Part shown: positions 1-5,140 of the stretch, one piece after another
Numbering within the stretch: position 1 is the first letter of the stretch
Layout of the letters: each line of letters opens with the position of its first letter
Assembly: GCA_900556255.1 (NCBI GenBank)
Contig: USNZ01000094.1
Coordinates: 1-5,755, forward strand
Source: an uncultured Oscillospiraceae bacterium
Lineage (GTDB): Bacteria; Bacillota; Clostridia; Oscillospirales; Ruminococcaceae
Direction: 5' to 3'
Length of the DNA stretch: 5,755 nt
Position numbers and translations under genes: made by a program
The notes under the pieces: generated by a model
Told to the model about the DNA's origin: nothing
Database searches by the model: none
The model's input: the letters and a program-made list of their open reading frames with translations, nothing else

Positions 1-895
1 GTAGAGAGCACCAAGCGCCTGGGGGCCAAGGTCGAGCTGGTCAAGGGCACCTACGACGACGCCCATGACCGCGCGGTGGAGCTGCAAAAGGAAACCGGCA
101 TGACCTTTATCCACCCCTACGATGACGAGCTGGTCATTGCGGGGCAGGGTACCATCGGGCTGGAGATTCTGGATCAGCTGCCCGATGTGGACGCCGTGGT
201 GGTGCCTATCGGCGGCGGCGGGCTGATTTCCGGCGTGGCGTTTGCCATCAAGAGCCTGCGCCCCGACGTAAAGGTGTACGGCGTACAGGCCGCCGGTGCC
301 CCCAGCATGGAGCGCGCCTTCCACGACCACACCTACGAGACCCTGCAGCGCGTGGACACCTTTGCCGACGGCATTGCGGTCAAGACGCCCGGCGAAACCA
401 CCTTTAAGATGGTAGAACAGTACGTTGACGACATCGTGACCGTGAGCGAGGACGAGATCGCCGCCGCGATCCTCTCGCTGATGGAAAACCAGAAGCTGGT
501 TGCCGAGGGCGCAGGTGCCACACCGGTGGCGGCGGCGCTGTTCGGTAAGCTGCCGTTGGCGGGCAAAAAAGACCGTCTGCCTGATTTCCGGCGGCAACAT
601 TGATGTAAATATTCTCTCCCGCGTGATCACGCGCGGGCTGGTAATGAGTGGCCGCAAGGCGAACCTGATGATTGCCCTGGAGGACAAGCCCGGCCAGCTG
701 AGCATGGTCAGCGACATTGTTTCGGGCTGCGGTGCGAACGTTGTCAGCGTTCACCACGACCGCAGCGACGCGAACATGGCGATCACCAGCTGCTTCTTAA
801 AGCTGGGGCTGGAAACCCGCGACGCCGCACAGATCGAGCAAATCAAGGAAAAGCTGACCGAGGCGGGGTTCAAGCTGGTGACCGAGAGAGCGTAA
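1..895 (+). pseudogene. ilvA: Threonine ammonia-lyase (ilvA) with C-terminal ACT domain; 5' end outside the window and one frameshift
   Basis: A PLP enzyme that deaminates threonine to 2-oxobutanoate, the first committed step to isoleucine. The frame is open from base 1. The glycine-rich phosphate-binding loop PIGGGGLISG is at 205-234. About 100 N-terminal residues, including the PLP lysine, lie upstream; that estimate assumes the roughly 400-residue ACT-containing family. The first frame runs to a TGA at 601-603 after an unrelated tail (DRLPDFRRQH). Homology resumes in the +1 frame from about 572: VCLISGGNIDVN, whose serine should contact the PLP ring nitrogen, then an ACT domain from about 650 (ALEDKPGQLSMVSDIV) to the TAA at 893-895. 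Removing one A from the six at 565-570 restores GKKTVCLISGGN. Both sides look otherwise intact, so this is a very recent mutation, a recoded gene or a sequence error. The ACT domain suggests allosteric control. The gene is convergent with the next one and not in the ilvBNC transcript. Confidence 0.88.
565..571 (+). other. Frameshift site in ilvA (A6-G run)
   Basis: The frame entering reads GGC AAA AAA GAC and leads to a stop ten codons on. Skipping one A gives GGC AAA AAG ACC and continues into the conserved end of the catalytic domain. The required change is +1 (one base skipped). That does not match the classic bacterial A-AAA-AAG site, which drives -1 slippage. Homopolymer length error, real mutation and transcriptional slippage all remain possible. 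Confidence 0.8.
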
Positions 896-896
896 A

Positions 897-912
897 GCGC
901 GCGGCGGCGCGC
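897..912 (+). repeat. GC hairpin just after the ilvA stop codon
   Basis: GCGCGC-GGCG-GCGCGC forms a 6-bp all-GC stem with a 4-base loop, beginning one base after the ilvA stop codon. No T run follows, so it is not a canonical intrinsic terminator. It could protect or pause the 3' end of the ilvA transcript. It marks the left edge of the repeat cluster. Confidence 0.5.
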
Positions 913-913
913 A

Positions 914-948
914 GAGTAGAGTGTGGAGAGTTAAGAGCTAAGATAAGG
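914..948 (+). repeat. Degenerate 7-bp tandem repeat, left array
   Basis: Five consecutive heptads can be read: GAGTAGA, GTGTGGA, GAGTTAA, GAGCTAA, GATAAGG. They are imperfect copies of a GAGTTTA-like unit. This is the reverse complement of the much cleaner array at 1242-1269, so the two arrays face each other across the gene-free stretch between ilvA and the ATPase gene. Confidence 0.6.
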
Positions 949-954
949 TAAGGC

Positions 955-974
955 GGTGCCAAAGATACCGCACC
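955..974 (+). repeat. GGTGCC...CGCACC repeat, copy 1
   Basis: A 20-base unit matching 1215-1234 at 17 of 20 positions in the same orientation (GGTGCCAA at the start, ACCGCACC at the end). This copy can form only a weak stem (GCGGT 953-957 with ACCGC 967-971). The second copy forms a clean 6-bp stem. The pair lies just inside the two heptad arrays. Confidence 0.55.
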
Positions 975-1022
975 CGACTGCCCAAAAACTTAATGGGAAT
1001 ATTGCGAACTTTCGGTAGGTTT

Positions 1023-1100
1023 GTAGGGGACGCATATATGCGTCCCGTTAGGCTGCATTGCCCGGACGGCTGCAACGGGCGGCATATATGCCGCCCCTAC
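1023..1100. repeat. Paired palindromes in inverted orientation
   Basis: Two perfect 20-bp palindromes lie at 1027-1046 (GGGACGCATA and its complement) and 1077-1096 (GGGCGGCATA and its complement), both centred on CATATATG. With flanks (GTAGGGG outside, CCCGTT inside), the segments 1023-1049 and 1074-1100 are reverse complements at 23 of 27 positions. The four differences fall at two symmetrical base pairs, so each palindrome stays perfect. The spacer is 1050-1073. Similar GTAGGGGCG-type palindromes are, from memory, common between genes of clostridia. No transposase or protein is encoded, so this looks like a small non-autonomous element or hairpin repeat. Confidence 0.8.
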
Positions 1101-1138
1101 GGAACACCCATTATGTTGTTGCTGCTGTAAGGCGGCAA

Positions 1139-1158
1139 GGAGGGGTCAAGACCCCTCC
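1139..1158. repeat. Hairpin GGAGGGGTC-AA-GACCCCTCC
   Basis: A perfect 9-bp inverted repeat with a two-base AA centre; the physical loop is probably 4-6 bases. It ends in CCTCCCTAC, like the CCCCTAC end of the palindrome at 1077-1100, which suggests the same repeat family. No T run follows on either side, so it is not a standard terminator. Confidence 0.7.
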
Positions 1159-1170
1159 CTACATCACTAC

Positions 1171-1199
1171 CCGAAAAAGAGCTTTTTGGGGCAAAGCCC
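1171..1199. repeat. Two small inverted repeats
   Basis: AAAAAG-AG-CTTTTT at 1174-1187 is flanked by CC and GGG that extend the pairing across one mismatch. It is followed directly by GGGC-AAA-GCCC at 1189-1199. Either could contribute to transcription ending between the convergent genes, but neither is a typical hairpin plus T tract. Confidence 0.4.
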
Positions 1200-1205
1200 G
1201 CCTAT

Positions 1206-1229
1206 AAAAAATGTGGTGCCAACGGCACC
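1206..1229 (-). terminator. Likely intrinsic terminator of the DUF815 ATPase gene
   Basis: Read on the minus strand, GGTGCC-GTT-GGCACC (1229 down to 1215) is followed by ACA and six T (A6 at 1206-1211 on the plus strand). The stem is short but GC-rich, and the T run sits in the right place. It lies about 45 bases past the ATPase stop codon. The hairpin is the same sequence as repeat copy 2 at 1215-1234, so a mobile repeat may supply the terminator. Confidence 0.55.
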
Positions 1230-1234
1230 GCACC
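1215..1234 (+). repeat. GGTGCC...CGCACC repeat, copy 2
   Basis: Matches 955-974 at 17 of 20 positions in direct orientation. The three differences turn the inner part into a perfect stem, GGTGCC-AAC-GGCACC, at 1215-1229. It lies directly beside the right heptad array and overlaps the inferred terminator. Confidence 0.6.
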
Positions 1235-1241
1235 GTATCTG

Positions 1242-1269
1242 AACTCTAAACTCTACACTCTAAACTCTA
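1242..1269 (+). repeat. 7-bp tandem repeat, right array
   Basis: Four consecutive heptads, AACTCTA, AACTCTA, CACTCTA and AACTCTA, make 28 bp with a single mismatch. The array ends four bases before the ATPase stop codon (1274-1276 on the minus strand). It is inverted relative to the degenerate array at 914-948. The unit is far too short for a CRISPR repeat and there are no spacers. Confidence 0.85.
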
Positions 1270-1273
1270 AGCA

Positions 1274-2446
1274 TCAGGCGTTCACGCCCGCTGCCAGCAG
1301 CTCCACAAACTGCTTGGCCACGCGGGGGCTGCGTCCCCCGGCGCGCAGGGCAAATGCCGCGCCCTTGATAAACAGCTGGTCGCTGGGCATCTGCACGCCG
1401 TACTGTTTGGCCAATTCCAGCAGGATATGGTCGTAACGGTCCTTATCCGGCTGCTGGAAGGTCACCGTCAGGCCGAAACGCGCAGCCAGGCTCATCATCT
1501 CCTGGCGGGTGTCGGCGGCATGCAGGTCGTCCCCTGCCCTGTCGGACATGCTCTCCTTGACGAGATGGCGGCGGTTGCTGGTGGCATACACCGCCACATT
1601 GTGGCTGCGCCCGCCGACGCTGCCCTCCAAGATGGCTTTGAGGGCGGCAAAATTATCGTCGTTGGCGGCAAAGCTCAGATCGTCGATGAACAGGATGAAC
1701 TTCAGCGGGTTTTTCGCCAATTCATCCATCAGCGCCGGGATCTGATACAGCTGGTTCTTTTTGACCTCGATCAGGCGCAGCCCCTCGGGTGCAAACTCGT
1801 TGGCAATGGCCTTGACCGCGCTGGACTTTCCGGTGCCCGCGTCGCCGTACAAAAGCACGTTGTTGGCGGGCTTGCCGTCCAGCAGAGCCTTAGTGTTGGC
1901 AATGATCTTCTCCCTCTCGCGCTCATAACCCGGCAGCTCGCTGAGGCGCTGCGGGTCGGGGCACTGCACCGGCACAAGGTGGCCGTCCTCCAAGGTAAAG
2001 ACGTGATACCGCGCAAACATGCCGTAGCCCTTTTTGCCCGCCTGCTCCCGCCGGGTGCGGTAGGCGGCGGCGAAATCCGCATCGGGGGTCGTCAGCCAAC
2101 AGGGCATAAAATCCGGCATCGTGCCGAACAACTCCTGCGGCGTCGCGGTGCCCAGCGCCTGCAAAAACGCCAGTTCGCTGTCCAGTGCTCCCTCCAGCAC
2201 GGGGCCTGCATCGCCCCCCGCCGCCACCTTCAGGCAGAGATTTTCGTGTTCCAGCACCAGCTCCAGCAAAACCTTTGTCCAGTCGGTGCCGCGCACAAAC
2301 ATGGCAGCCTCAAAGGCCGCCACAGCGGCGGTGTCCCCGACATCCGCCTTCAGGGCCGCCGAGAGCGCGCGCAGCAGCTCGGTATCCAGCAGCCCCCGAA
2401 ACACCACAAGCCCGTCCAGGCGGGCCGACCAATCTTTACGAAGCAT
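1274..2446 (-). CDS. DUF815-family AAA+ ATPase of unknown role
   Basis: A 390-residue cytoplasmic P-loop ATPase. The N-terminal half (about 1-180) is helical, with no motif I recognise. The AAA+ core follows: Walker A GDAGTGKS at 201-208, Walker B FILFIDD at 250-256, a sensor-1-like YATSNRRHL at 287-295, the family segment GDDLHAADTRQEMMSLAARFGL at 305-326 (SDRAGDD before it), and a sensor-2-like GRSPRVAKQF at 371-380. These fit the DUF815 family, predicted ATP-binding proteins whose substrate is not known. The start was chosen as the ATG at 2446 because GGGAAAGGA (2466-2458) then has 11 bases of spacing; the upstream in-frame ATG at 2458 overlaps that site. A longer reading frame running up to 2728 crosses the promoters and the T-box and is spurious. 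There is no signal peptide or membrane segment. The gene is transcribed alone, away from ilvB and towards ilvA. No functional link to the ilv genes is visible. Confidence 0.88.
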   Translation of the reverse strand: MLRKDWSARLDGLVVFRGLLDTELLRALSAALKADVGDTAAVAAFEAAMFVRGTDWTKVLLELVLEHENLCLKVAAGGDAGPVLEGALDSELAFLQALGTATPQELFGTMPDFMPCWLTTPDADFAAAYRTRREQAGKKGYGMFARYHVFTLEDGHLVPVQCPDPQRLSELPGYEREREKIIANTKALLDGKPANNVLLYGDAGTGKSSAVKAIANEFAPEGLRLIEVKKNQLYQIPALMDELAKNPLKFILFIDDLSFAANDDNFAALKAILEGSVGGRSHNVAVYATSNRRHLVKESMSDRAGDDLHAADTRQEMMSLAARFGLTVTFQQPDKDRYDHILLELAKQYGVQMPSDQLFIKGAAFALRAGGRSPRVAKQFVELLAAGVNA

Positions 2447-2457
2447 AAGCAAAAACA

Positions 2458-2466
2458 TCCTTTCCC
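2458..2466 (-). promoter_or_regulatory. Ribosome binding site deciding the ATPase start
   Basis: On the minus strand GGGAAAGGA runs straight into the first ATG (2458), leaving no spacing. The second ATG at 2446 has 11 bases between GGA and the start codon and is therefore the better start. Eleven is slightly long, so some doubt remains. Confidence 0.5.
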
Positions 2467-2482
2467 AAGAAAATCCGCTTTT

Positions 2483-2511
2483 AGTATAAACTGCCTTGCC
2501 GGAAGTTTCAA
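2483..2511 (-). promoter_or_regulatory. Sigma-A promoter for the ATPase gene
   Basis: On the minus strand TTGAAA (2511-2506) and TATACT (2488-2483) are separated by exactly 17 bases. Transcription should start near 2476, giving a leader of about 30 bases before the ATG at 2446. The -35 box lies 28 bases from the -35 box of the divergent ilvB promoter. Confidence 0.72.
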
Positions 2512-2539
2512 GATGTATTGACAATTTTTGAAAACATCC

Positions 2540-2568
2540 TTGACAAAACTCGAAAAATAAGGTATAGT
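2540..2568 (+). promoter_or_regulatory. Sigma-A promoter of the ilvBNC operon
   Basis: A consensus TTGACA at 2540-2545, a 17-base spacer and TATAGT at 2563-2568 predict a start near 2575. That is just ahead of the T-box stem I and about 300 bases upstream of the ilvB ATG. Its strength fits a design in which control is by attenuation in the leader rather than at initiation. Confidence 0.82.
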
Positions 2569-2575
2569 TTATTCC

Positions 2576-2856
2576 ATCAACCAAATGCGCAGATGGGAAA
2601 CCAGTAACGCCCCCACCCCTTCCAGAGAACTGCCGGACGGTGCAAGGCAGCAAGGCGGTGCCGCGTGAAGTCGTTCCCGTAGCAGACCCCCGAAAGGCCC
2701 CGCGCCGCGTAGGAGGGTACGGCCGCACCCGTTATCGTGCAGGACTTTGTTGGAAGTCCGCTGAGTGGGGGCATCGCCCCAATAAGAGTGGTACCGCAGA
2801 GCAGGTGATTTCACAGGCTTTGTCTCTTGGGAACAAGAGGCAAAGCCTGTTTTTTT
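2576..2856 (+). promoter_or_regulatory. T-box riboswitch leader of ilvBNC
   Basis: A tRNA-sensing leader that lets transcription into ilvB continue when the matching tRNA is uncharged. Stem I: base pairing AUGGGAA (2593-2599) with UUCCCGU (2674-2680); loop E motif AGUA (2603-2606) opposite GAA (2667-2669), capped by ACGC (2607-2610)/GCGU (2663-2666); AG bulge GAGA at 2625-2628; distal stem CUGCC (2630-2634)/GGCAG (2646-2650) with canonical loop GGUGCAA (2639-2645). The likely specifier is GUC at 2670-2672 (valine). Hairpins follow at 2742-2759 (GGACTT/AAGTCC) and 2768-2780 (GGGGC/GCCCC). Antiterminator: AAGAG (2784-2788) pairs with CUCUU (2824-2828), then the bulge UGGUACC (2789-2795), then GCAGAGC (2796-2802) pairs with GCUUUGU (2817-2823). 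UGGU would pair with a tRNA ending ACCA, consistent with discriminator A. The 3' arm is shared with the terminator, as the mechanism requires. Confidence 0.94.
2813..2856 (+). terminator. T-box intrinsic terminator ahead of ilvB
   Basis: A 17-bp stem with one G-U wobble: ACAGGCTTTG (2813-2822) pairs with CAAAGCCTGT (2841-2850), extended by TCTCTTG (2823-2829) with CAAGAGG (2834-2840). It is closed by a GGAA (GNRA-type) loop, and seven T run through 2850-2856. Its 5' arm (2817-2828) is also the 3' arm of the antiterminator, so the two structures exclude each other. Confidence 0.93.
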
Positions 2857-2866
2857 ATAAGAAAGT

Positions 2867-2871
2867 AGGAG
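2867..2871 (+). promoter_or_regulatory. Ribosome binding site of ilvB
   Basis: AGGAG lies 8 bases before the ATG at 2880. It fixes this start and excludes a longer in-frame extension into the T-box from 2640. The site lies 10 bases after the terminator T run, so it is transcribed only on readthrough. Confidence 0.85.
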
Positions 2872-2879
2872 CGACGACC

Positions 2880-4544
2880 ATGAAACTTACCGGTTCACAG
2901 ATCTTTGTTGAGGTTCTGGTGGAGCAGGGCGTGGATACCCTGTTCGGCTATCCCGGCGGTGCCATTTTGAATTTATATGACGAACTGTATAAAAATTCCG
3001 ACCGTATACGCCATGTATTGACCGCGCACGAGCAGGGTGCCTCCCACGCGGCGGACGGCTACGCCCGCGCCACAGGGCGCACCGGCGTGGTGCTGGCCAC
3101 CAGCGGTCCGGGCGCCACCAACCTGGTCACCGGCATCGCCACCGCCTACATGGACAGCGTGCCGATGGTTGCCTTTACCGGCAACGTGGCCACCAGCCTG
3201 ATAGGCAAGGATTCCTTTCAGGAAGCCTATATCGAGGGCATCACAATGCCCATCACCAAGCACAACTACACCGTGCGCCGCATTGAGGACCTGGCCGACA
3301 CGATGCGCGCGGCGTTCCGCATTGCGCAGTCGGGGCGCAAAGGCCCCGTGCTGGTGGATATTCCCAAGGATATCACCGCCGCGACCTGCGAGTTCACCCC
3401 CAAGGCACCGGAACCGATCCGCACCGTTACCCGCTACAATGAGGATGACGTCCGCCGGGCGGCCGAACTGATCAATGCCGCCGAGCGCCCGCTGGTCTAC
3501 TTTGGCGGCGGTGTGCGCAGTGCGGTGGGCTGCCAGCCCCTGCGCGATTTGCTGGAAAAGGCCGACATCCCCGCCACCTACACCCTGATGGCCGCCGGTG
3601 TGTTAAGCTACGGCGAGCCGCGCAACTTAGGCATGTTGGGTATGCACGGCTGCTACGCCGCCAACAAGGCCATCGACGAGGCCGATCTGGTCATTGCCGT
3701 GGGCACACGGTTCAGCGACCGTGTGGCGCTGAAGCCCGAAACCTTTGCCCGCCGCGCAAAGATCATCCAGATCGACATCGACCCCAGCGAGCTGGGCAAG
3801 AATGTGGCCGTCGATTTAAGCCTGACCGGCGACGCCAGCTATATTCTGCAGGCGGTGCTGCCGCACATCCGCCCCACCGAGCACACCGCGTGGCGCACAC
3901 AGATCGCCGCGTGGCAGAAAAACGACTACAAGCCCACCGACAGCGACACCGAGCTGAAGCCCCACCAGATCATCCGCGAGATCTGCCGCCAGGCAGGCCC
4001 CGATGCGGTCTACGTCACCGACGTCGGCCAGCACCAGATGTGGGCGGCGCAGTATTTGCAGCACACCAAGAGCCGCGGCTTTTTGACCAGCGGCGGTCTG
4101 GGCACCATGGGCTTTGGCTACGGCGCGGCCATCGGTGCACAGATGGCGCTGGGGCCCGATGCCCGCGTTGTTATGCTGACGGGCGACGGGTCGTTCCACA
4201 TGAACCTGAACGAGGGCTGCACTGCCGTAAGCTACGGGCTGCCCATCATCACGGTCATTTTCAACAATCAGGTGCTGGGCATGGTTCGCCAGTGGCAGAC
4301 GACCTTTTACGGCAAGCGCTACTCGGACACCGACCCGCACCGACAGACGGATTTCGTAAAACTGGCCGAGGGTTTCGGTGCCAAGGGCTACCGCGCCGCC
4401 ACCCCCGCCGAGTTTAAGGCCGCCTTTGCCGACGCCATGCAGCAGCACGGACCCTGCTGGATCGACTGCCGCATCGGCAAGGACGAGAAGGTGCTGCCGA
4501 TGATCCCCGGCGGCGGCGACGTGAACGACATCATCATGAAATGA
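2880..4544 (+). CDS. ilvB: Acetohydroxyacid (acetolactate) synthase large subunit
   Basis: A 554-residue ThDP-, FAD- and Mg-dependent catalytic subunit, normal in length for the family. It condenses pyruvate with pyruvate (to acetolactate, for valine and leucine) or with 2-oxobutanoate (for isoleucine). N-terminal pyrimidine-binding domain: FGYPGGA at 22-28, catalytic-type glutamate E51 in HEQGASHAADGYARATG, ATSGPGATN at 73-81, DSFQE at 111-115 near the reaction centre, and the ITMPITKHN stretch at 121-129. The middle FAD-linked domain spans about 190-345 (VYFGGGVRSA 206-215, GTRFSDRV 275-282). C-terminal ThDP pyrophosphate domain: the family motif starts GDGSF at 435-439 and ends NN at 462-463, followed by LGMVRQWQ. 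The start follows a well-spaced AGGAG. It is first in the operon behind the T-box; ilvN starts 11 bases after its stop. Biosynthetic AHAS rather than catabolic AlsS is favoured by the adjoining ilvN and ilvC. Confidence 0.96.
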   Translation: MKLTGSQIFVEVLVEQGVDTLFGYPGGAILNLYDELYKNSDRIRHVLTAHEQGASHAADGYARATGRTGVVLATSGPGATNLVTGIATAYMDSVPMVAFTGNVATSLIGKDSFQEAYIEGITMPITKHNYTVRRIEDLADTMRAAFRIAQSGRKGPVLVDIPKDITAATCEFTPKAPEPIRTVTRYNEDDVRRAAELINAAERPLVYFGGGVRSAVGCQPLRDLLEKADIPATYTLMAAGVLSYGEPRNLGMLGMHGCYAANKAIDEADLVIAVGTRFSDRVALKPETFARRAKIIQIDIDPSELGKNVAVDLSLTGDASYILQAVLPHIRPTEHTAWRTQIAAWQKNDYKPTDSDTELKPHQIIREICRQAGPDAVYVTDVGQHQMWAAQYLQHTKSRGFLTSGGLGTMGFGYGAAIGAQMALGPDARVVMLTGDGSFHMNLNEGCTAVSYGLPIITVIFNNQVLGMVRQWQTTFYGKRYSDTDPHRQTDFVKLAEGFGAKGYRAATPAEFKAAFADAMQQHGPCWIDCRIGKDEKVLPMIPGGGDVNDIIMK

Positions 4545-4549
4545 GGTGA
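4543..4549 (+). promoter_or_regulatory. Ribosome binding site of ilvN overlapping the ilvB stop
   Basis: GAGGTGA begins inside the ilvB TGA (4542-4544) and lies 6 bases before the ATG at 4556. This spacing favours translational coupling, which would keep catalytic and regulatory subunits in step. Confidence 0.75.
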
Positions 4550-4555
4550 CCCGAT

Positions 4556-5140
4556 ATGACCAAGACCCCCAACGAACCCACCCGCCGGGTCATCAGCCTG
4601 CTGGTGGCCAACGAAAACGGCGTTCTGGCGCGTGTGGCCAGCCTGTTCTGCCGACGCGGCTTTAATATTGACAGCCTGACGGTTTCCGCCACCAACGACC
4701 CTTCCGTCAGCCGCATTACCGTGACGCTGAACGGCGACGAGCAAGCCCTGAGCCAGCTGCTTTTGCAGACCGACCGCCTGGAGGTGACCCGCCAGGTCTT
4801 TGAGTTAGAGCCTGCCAAATGCCTGCAGCGCGAGCTGCTGTTGCTGAAAGTTGCCTGCACCGGCCGCAACCGTGCCGAATTGCGGGAGATTTCCAGCATT
4901 TACAAGGCAAAAATCATCGATCTGTCCCCCGACAGCATGGTGTTTGAGCTGACAGGCAAGCCGGAGAAGATCGACGCTTTCCTGACCATGTTTGACGGCT
5001 ACGACATTTTGGAGCTTTGCCGCACCGGCGTGACCGCCATGGAGCGTGGCGGCAAGCACCCGCACATGCAAAAACCAAAGCAGGAAGTGCGGGAGGTGCA
5101 GCTGCCACGGTGCGGCGCCGCACCGCAAGATAAAAGATAA
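4556..5140 (+). CDS. ilvN: Acetohydroxyacid synthase regulatory small subunit
   Basis: The regulatory partner of IlvB; in this family it raises activity and confers feedback inhibition by valine or related amino acids. It has 194 residues. The N-terminal ACT domain is at about 11-85: VISLLVANENGVLARVASLFCRRGFNIDSLTV matches the family pattern, with N in place of the usual P before GVL. The C-terminal small-subunit domain is at about 86-162 (LQRELLLLKVACTGRNRAEL to ILELCRTGVTAMERGG). The last 30 or so residues (HMQKPKQEVREVQLPRCGAAPQDKR region) exceed the usual length of about 160-170. The stretch RCGAAP is encoded by an 18-bp palindrome at 5108-5125, and the stop codon lies inside an AT-rich inverted repeat. 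The C-terminus may therefore have been reshaped by repeat insertion. It is second in the operon, probably coupled to ilvB. Confidence 0.95.
   Translation: MTKTPNEPTRRVISLLVANENGVLARVASLFCRRGFNIDSLTVSATNDPSVSRITVTLNGDEQALSQLLLQTDRLEVTRQVFELEPAKCLQRELLLLKVACTGRNRAELREISSIYKAKIIDLSPDSMVFELTGKPEKIDAFLTMFDGYDILELCRTGVTAMERGGKHPHMQKPKQEVREVQLPRCGAAPQDKR
5108..5125. repeat. 18-bp perfect palindrome inside the 3' end of ilvN
   Basis: CGGTGCGGC is followed directly by its reverse complement GCCGCACCG. It is within the coding region, 13 bases before the ilvN stop codon. Its GGTGC/GCACC ends resemble the repeats at 955-974 and 1215-1234, hinting at one repeat family. A strong hairpin here could slow ribosomes or protect the mRNA end. 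Confidence 0.8.

Noticed and set aside
644..895. Separate small ACT-domain gene starting at ATG 644
   Set aside because: There is no ribosome binding site ahead of it, and the same frame already carries the end of the catalytic domain from about 572, so it is the tail of the frameshifted ilvA.
1242..1269. Possible CRISPR array from regular short repeats
   Set aside because: The units are 7 bp and directly adjacent, with no spacers and no cas genes.
1427..2521. 364-codon open frame on the plus strand across the ATPase gene
   Set aside because: It is antisense to a clear AAA+ protein, has low-complexity R/Q/H-rich composition and no recognisable motif; such shadows are usual in GC-rich genes.
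2518..2523. Second TTGACA as an alternative -35 box for ilvB
   Set aside because: No -10-like sequence lies 16-18 bases downstream; the TTGACA at 2540 has TATAGT at exactly 17.
2447..2728. N-terminal extension of the ATPase reading frame on the minus strand
   Set aside because: It would cross the ATPase gene's own promoter, the ilvB promoter and the T-box stem I, and the peptide has no family resemblance.
2640..2879. N-terminal extension of ilvB in frame
   Set aside because: This stretch is the T-box leader, including the terminator; AHAS homology and the AGGAG site both place the start at 2880.
3816..4448. 210-codon minus-strand frame inside ilvB
   Set aside because: Antisense to the conserved ThDP domain, glycine- and valine-rich without motifs, no ribosome binding site or promoter apparent.
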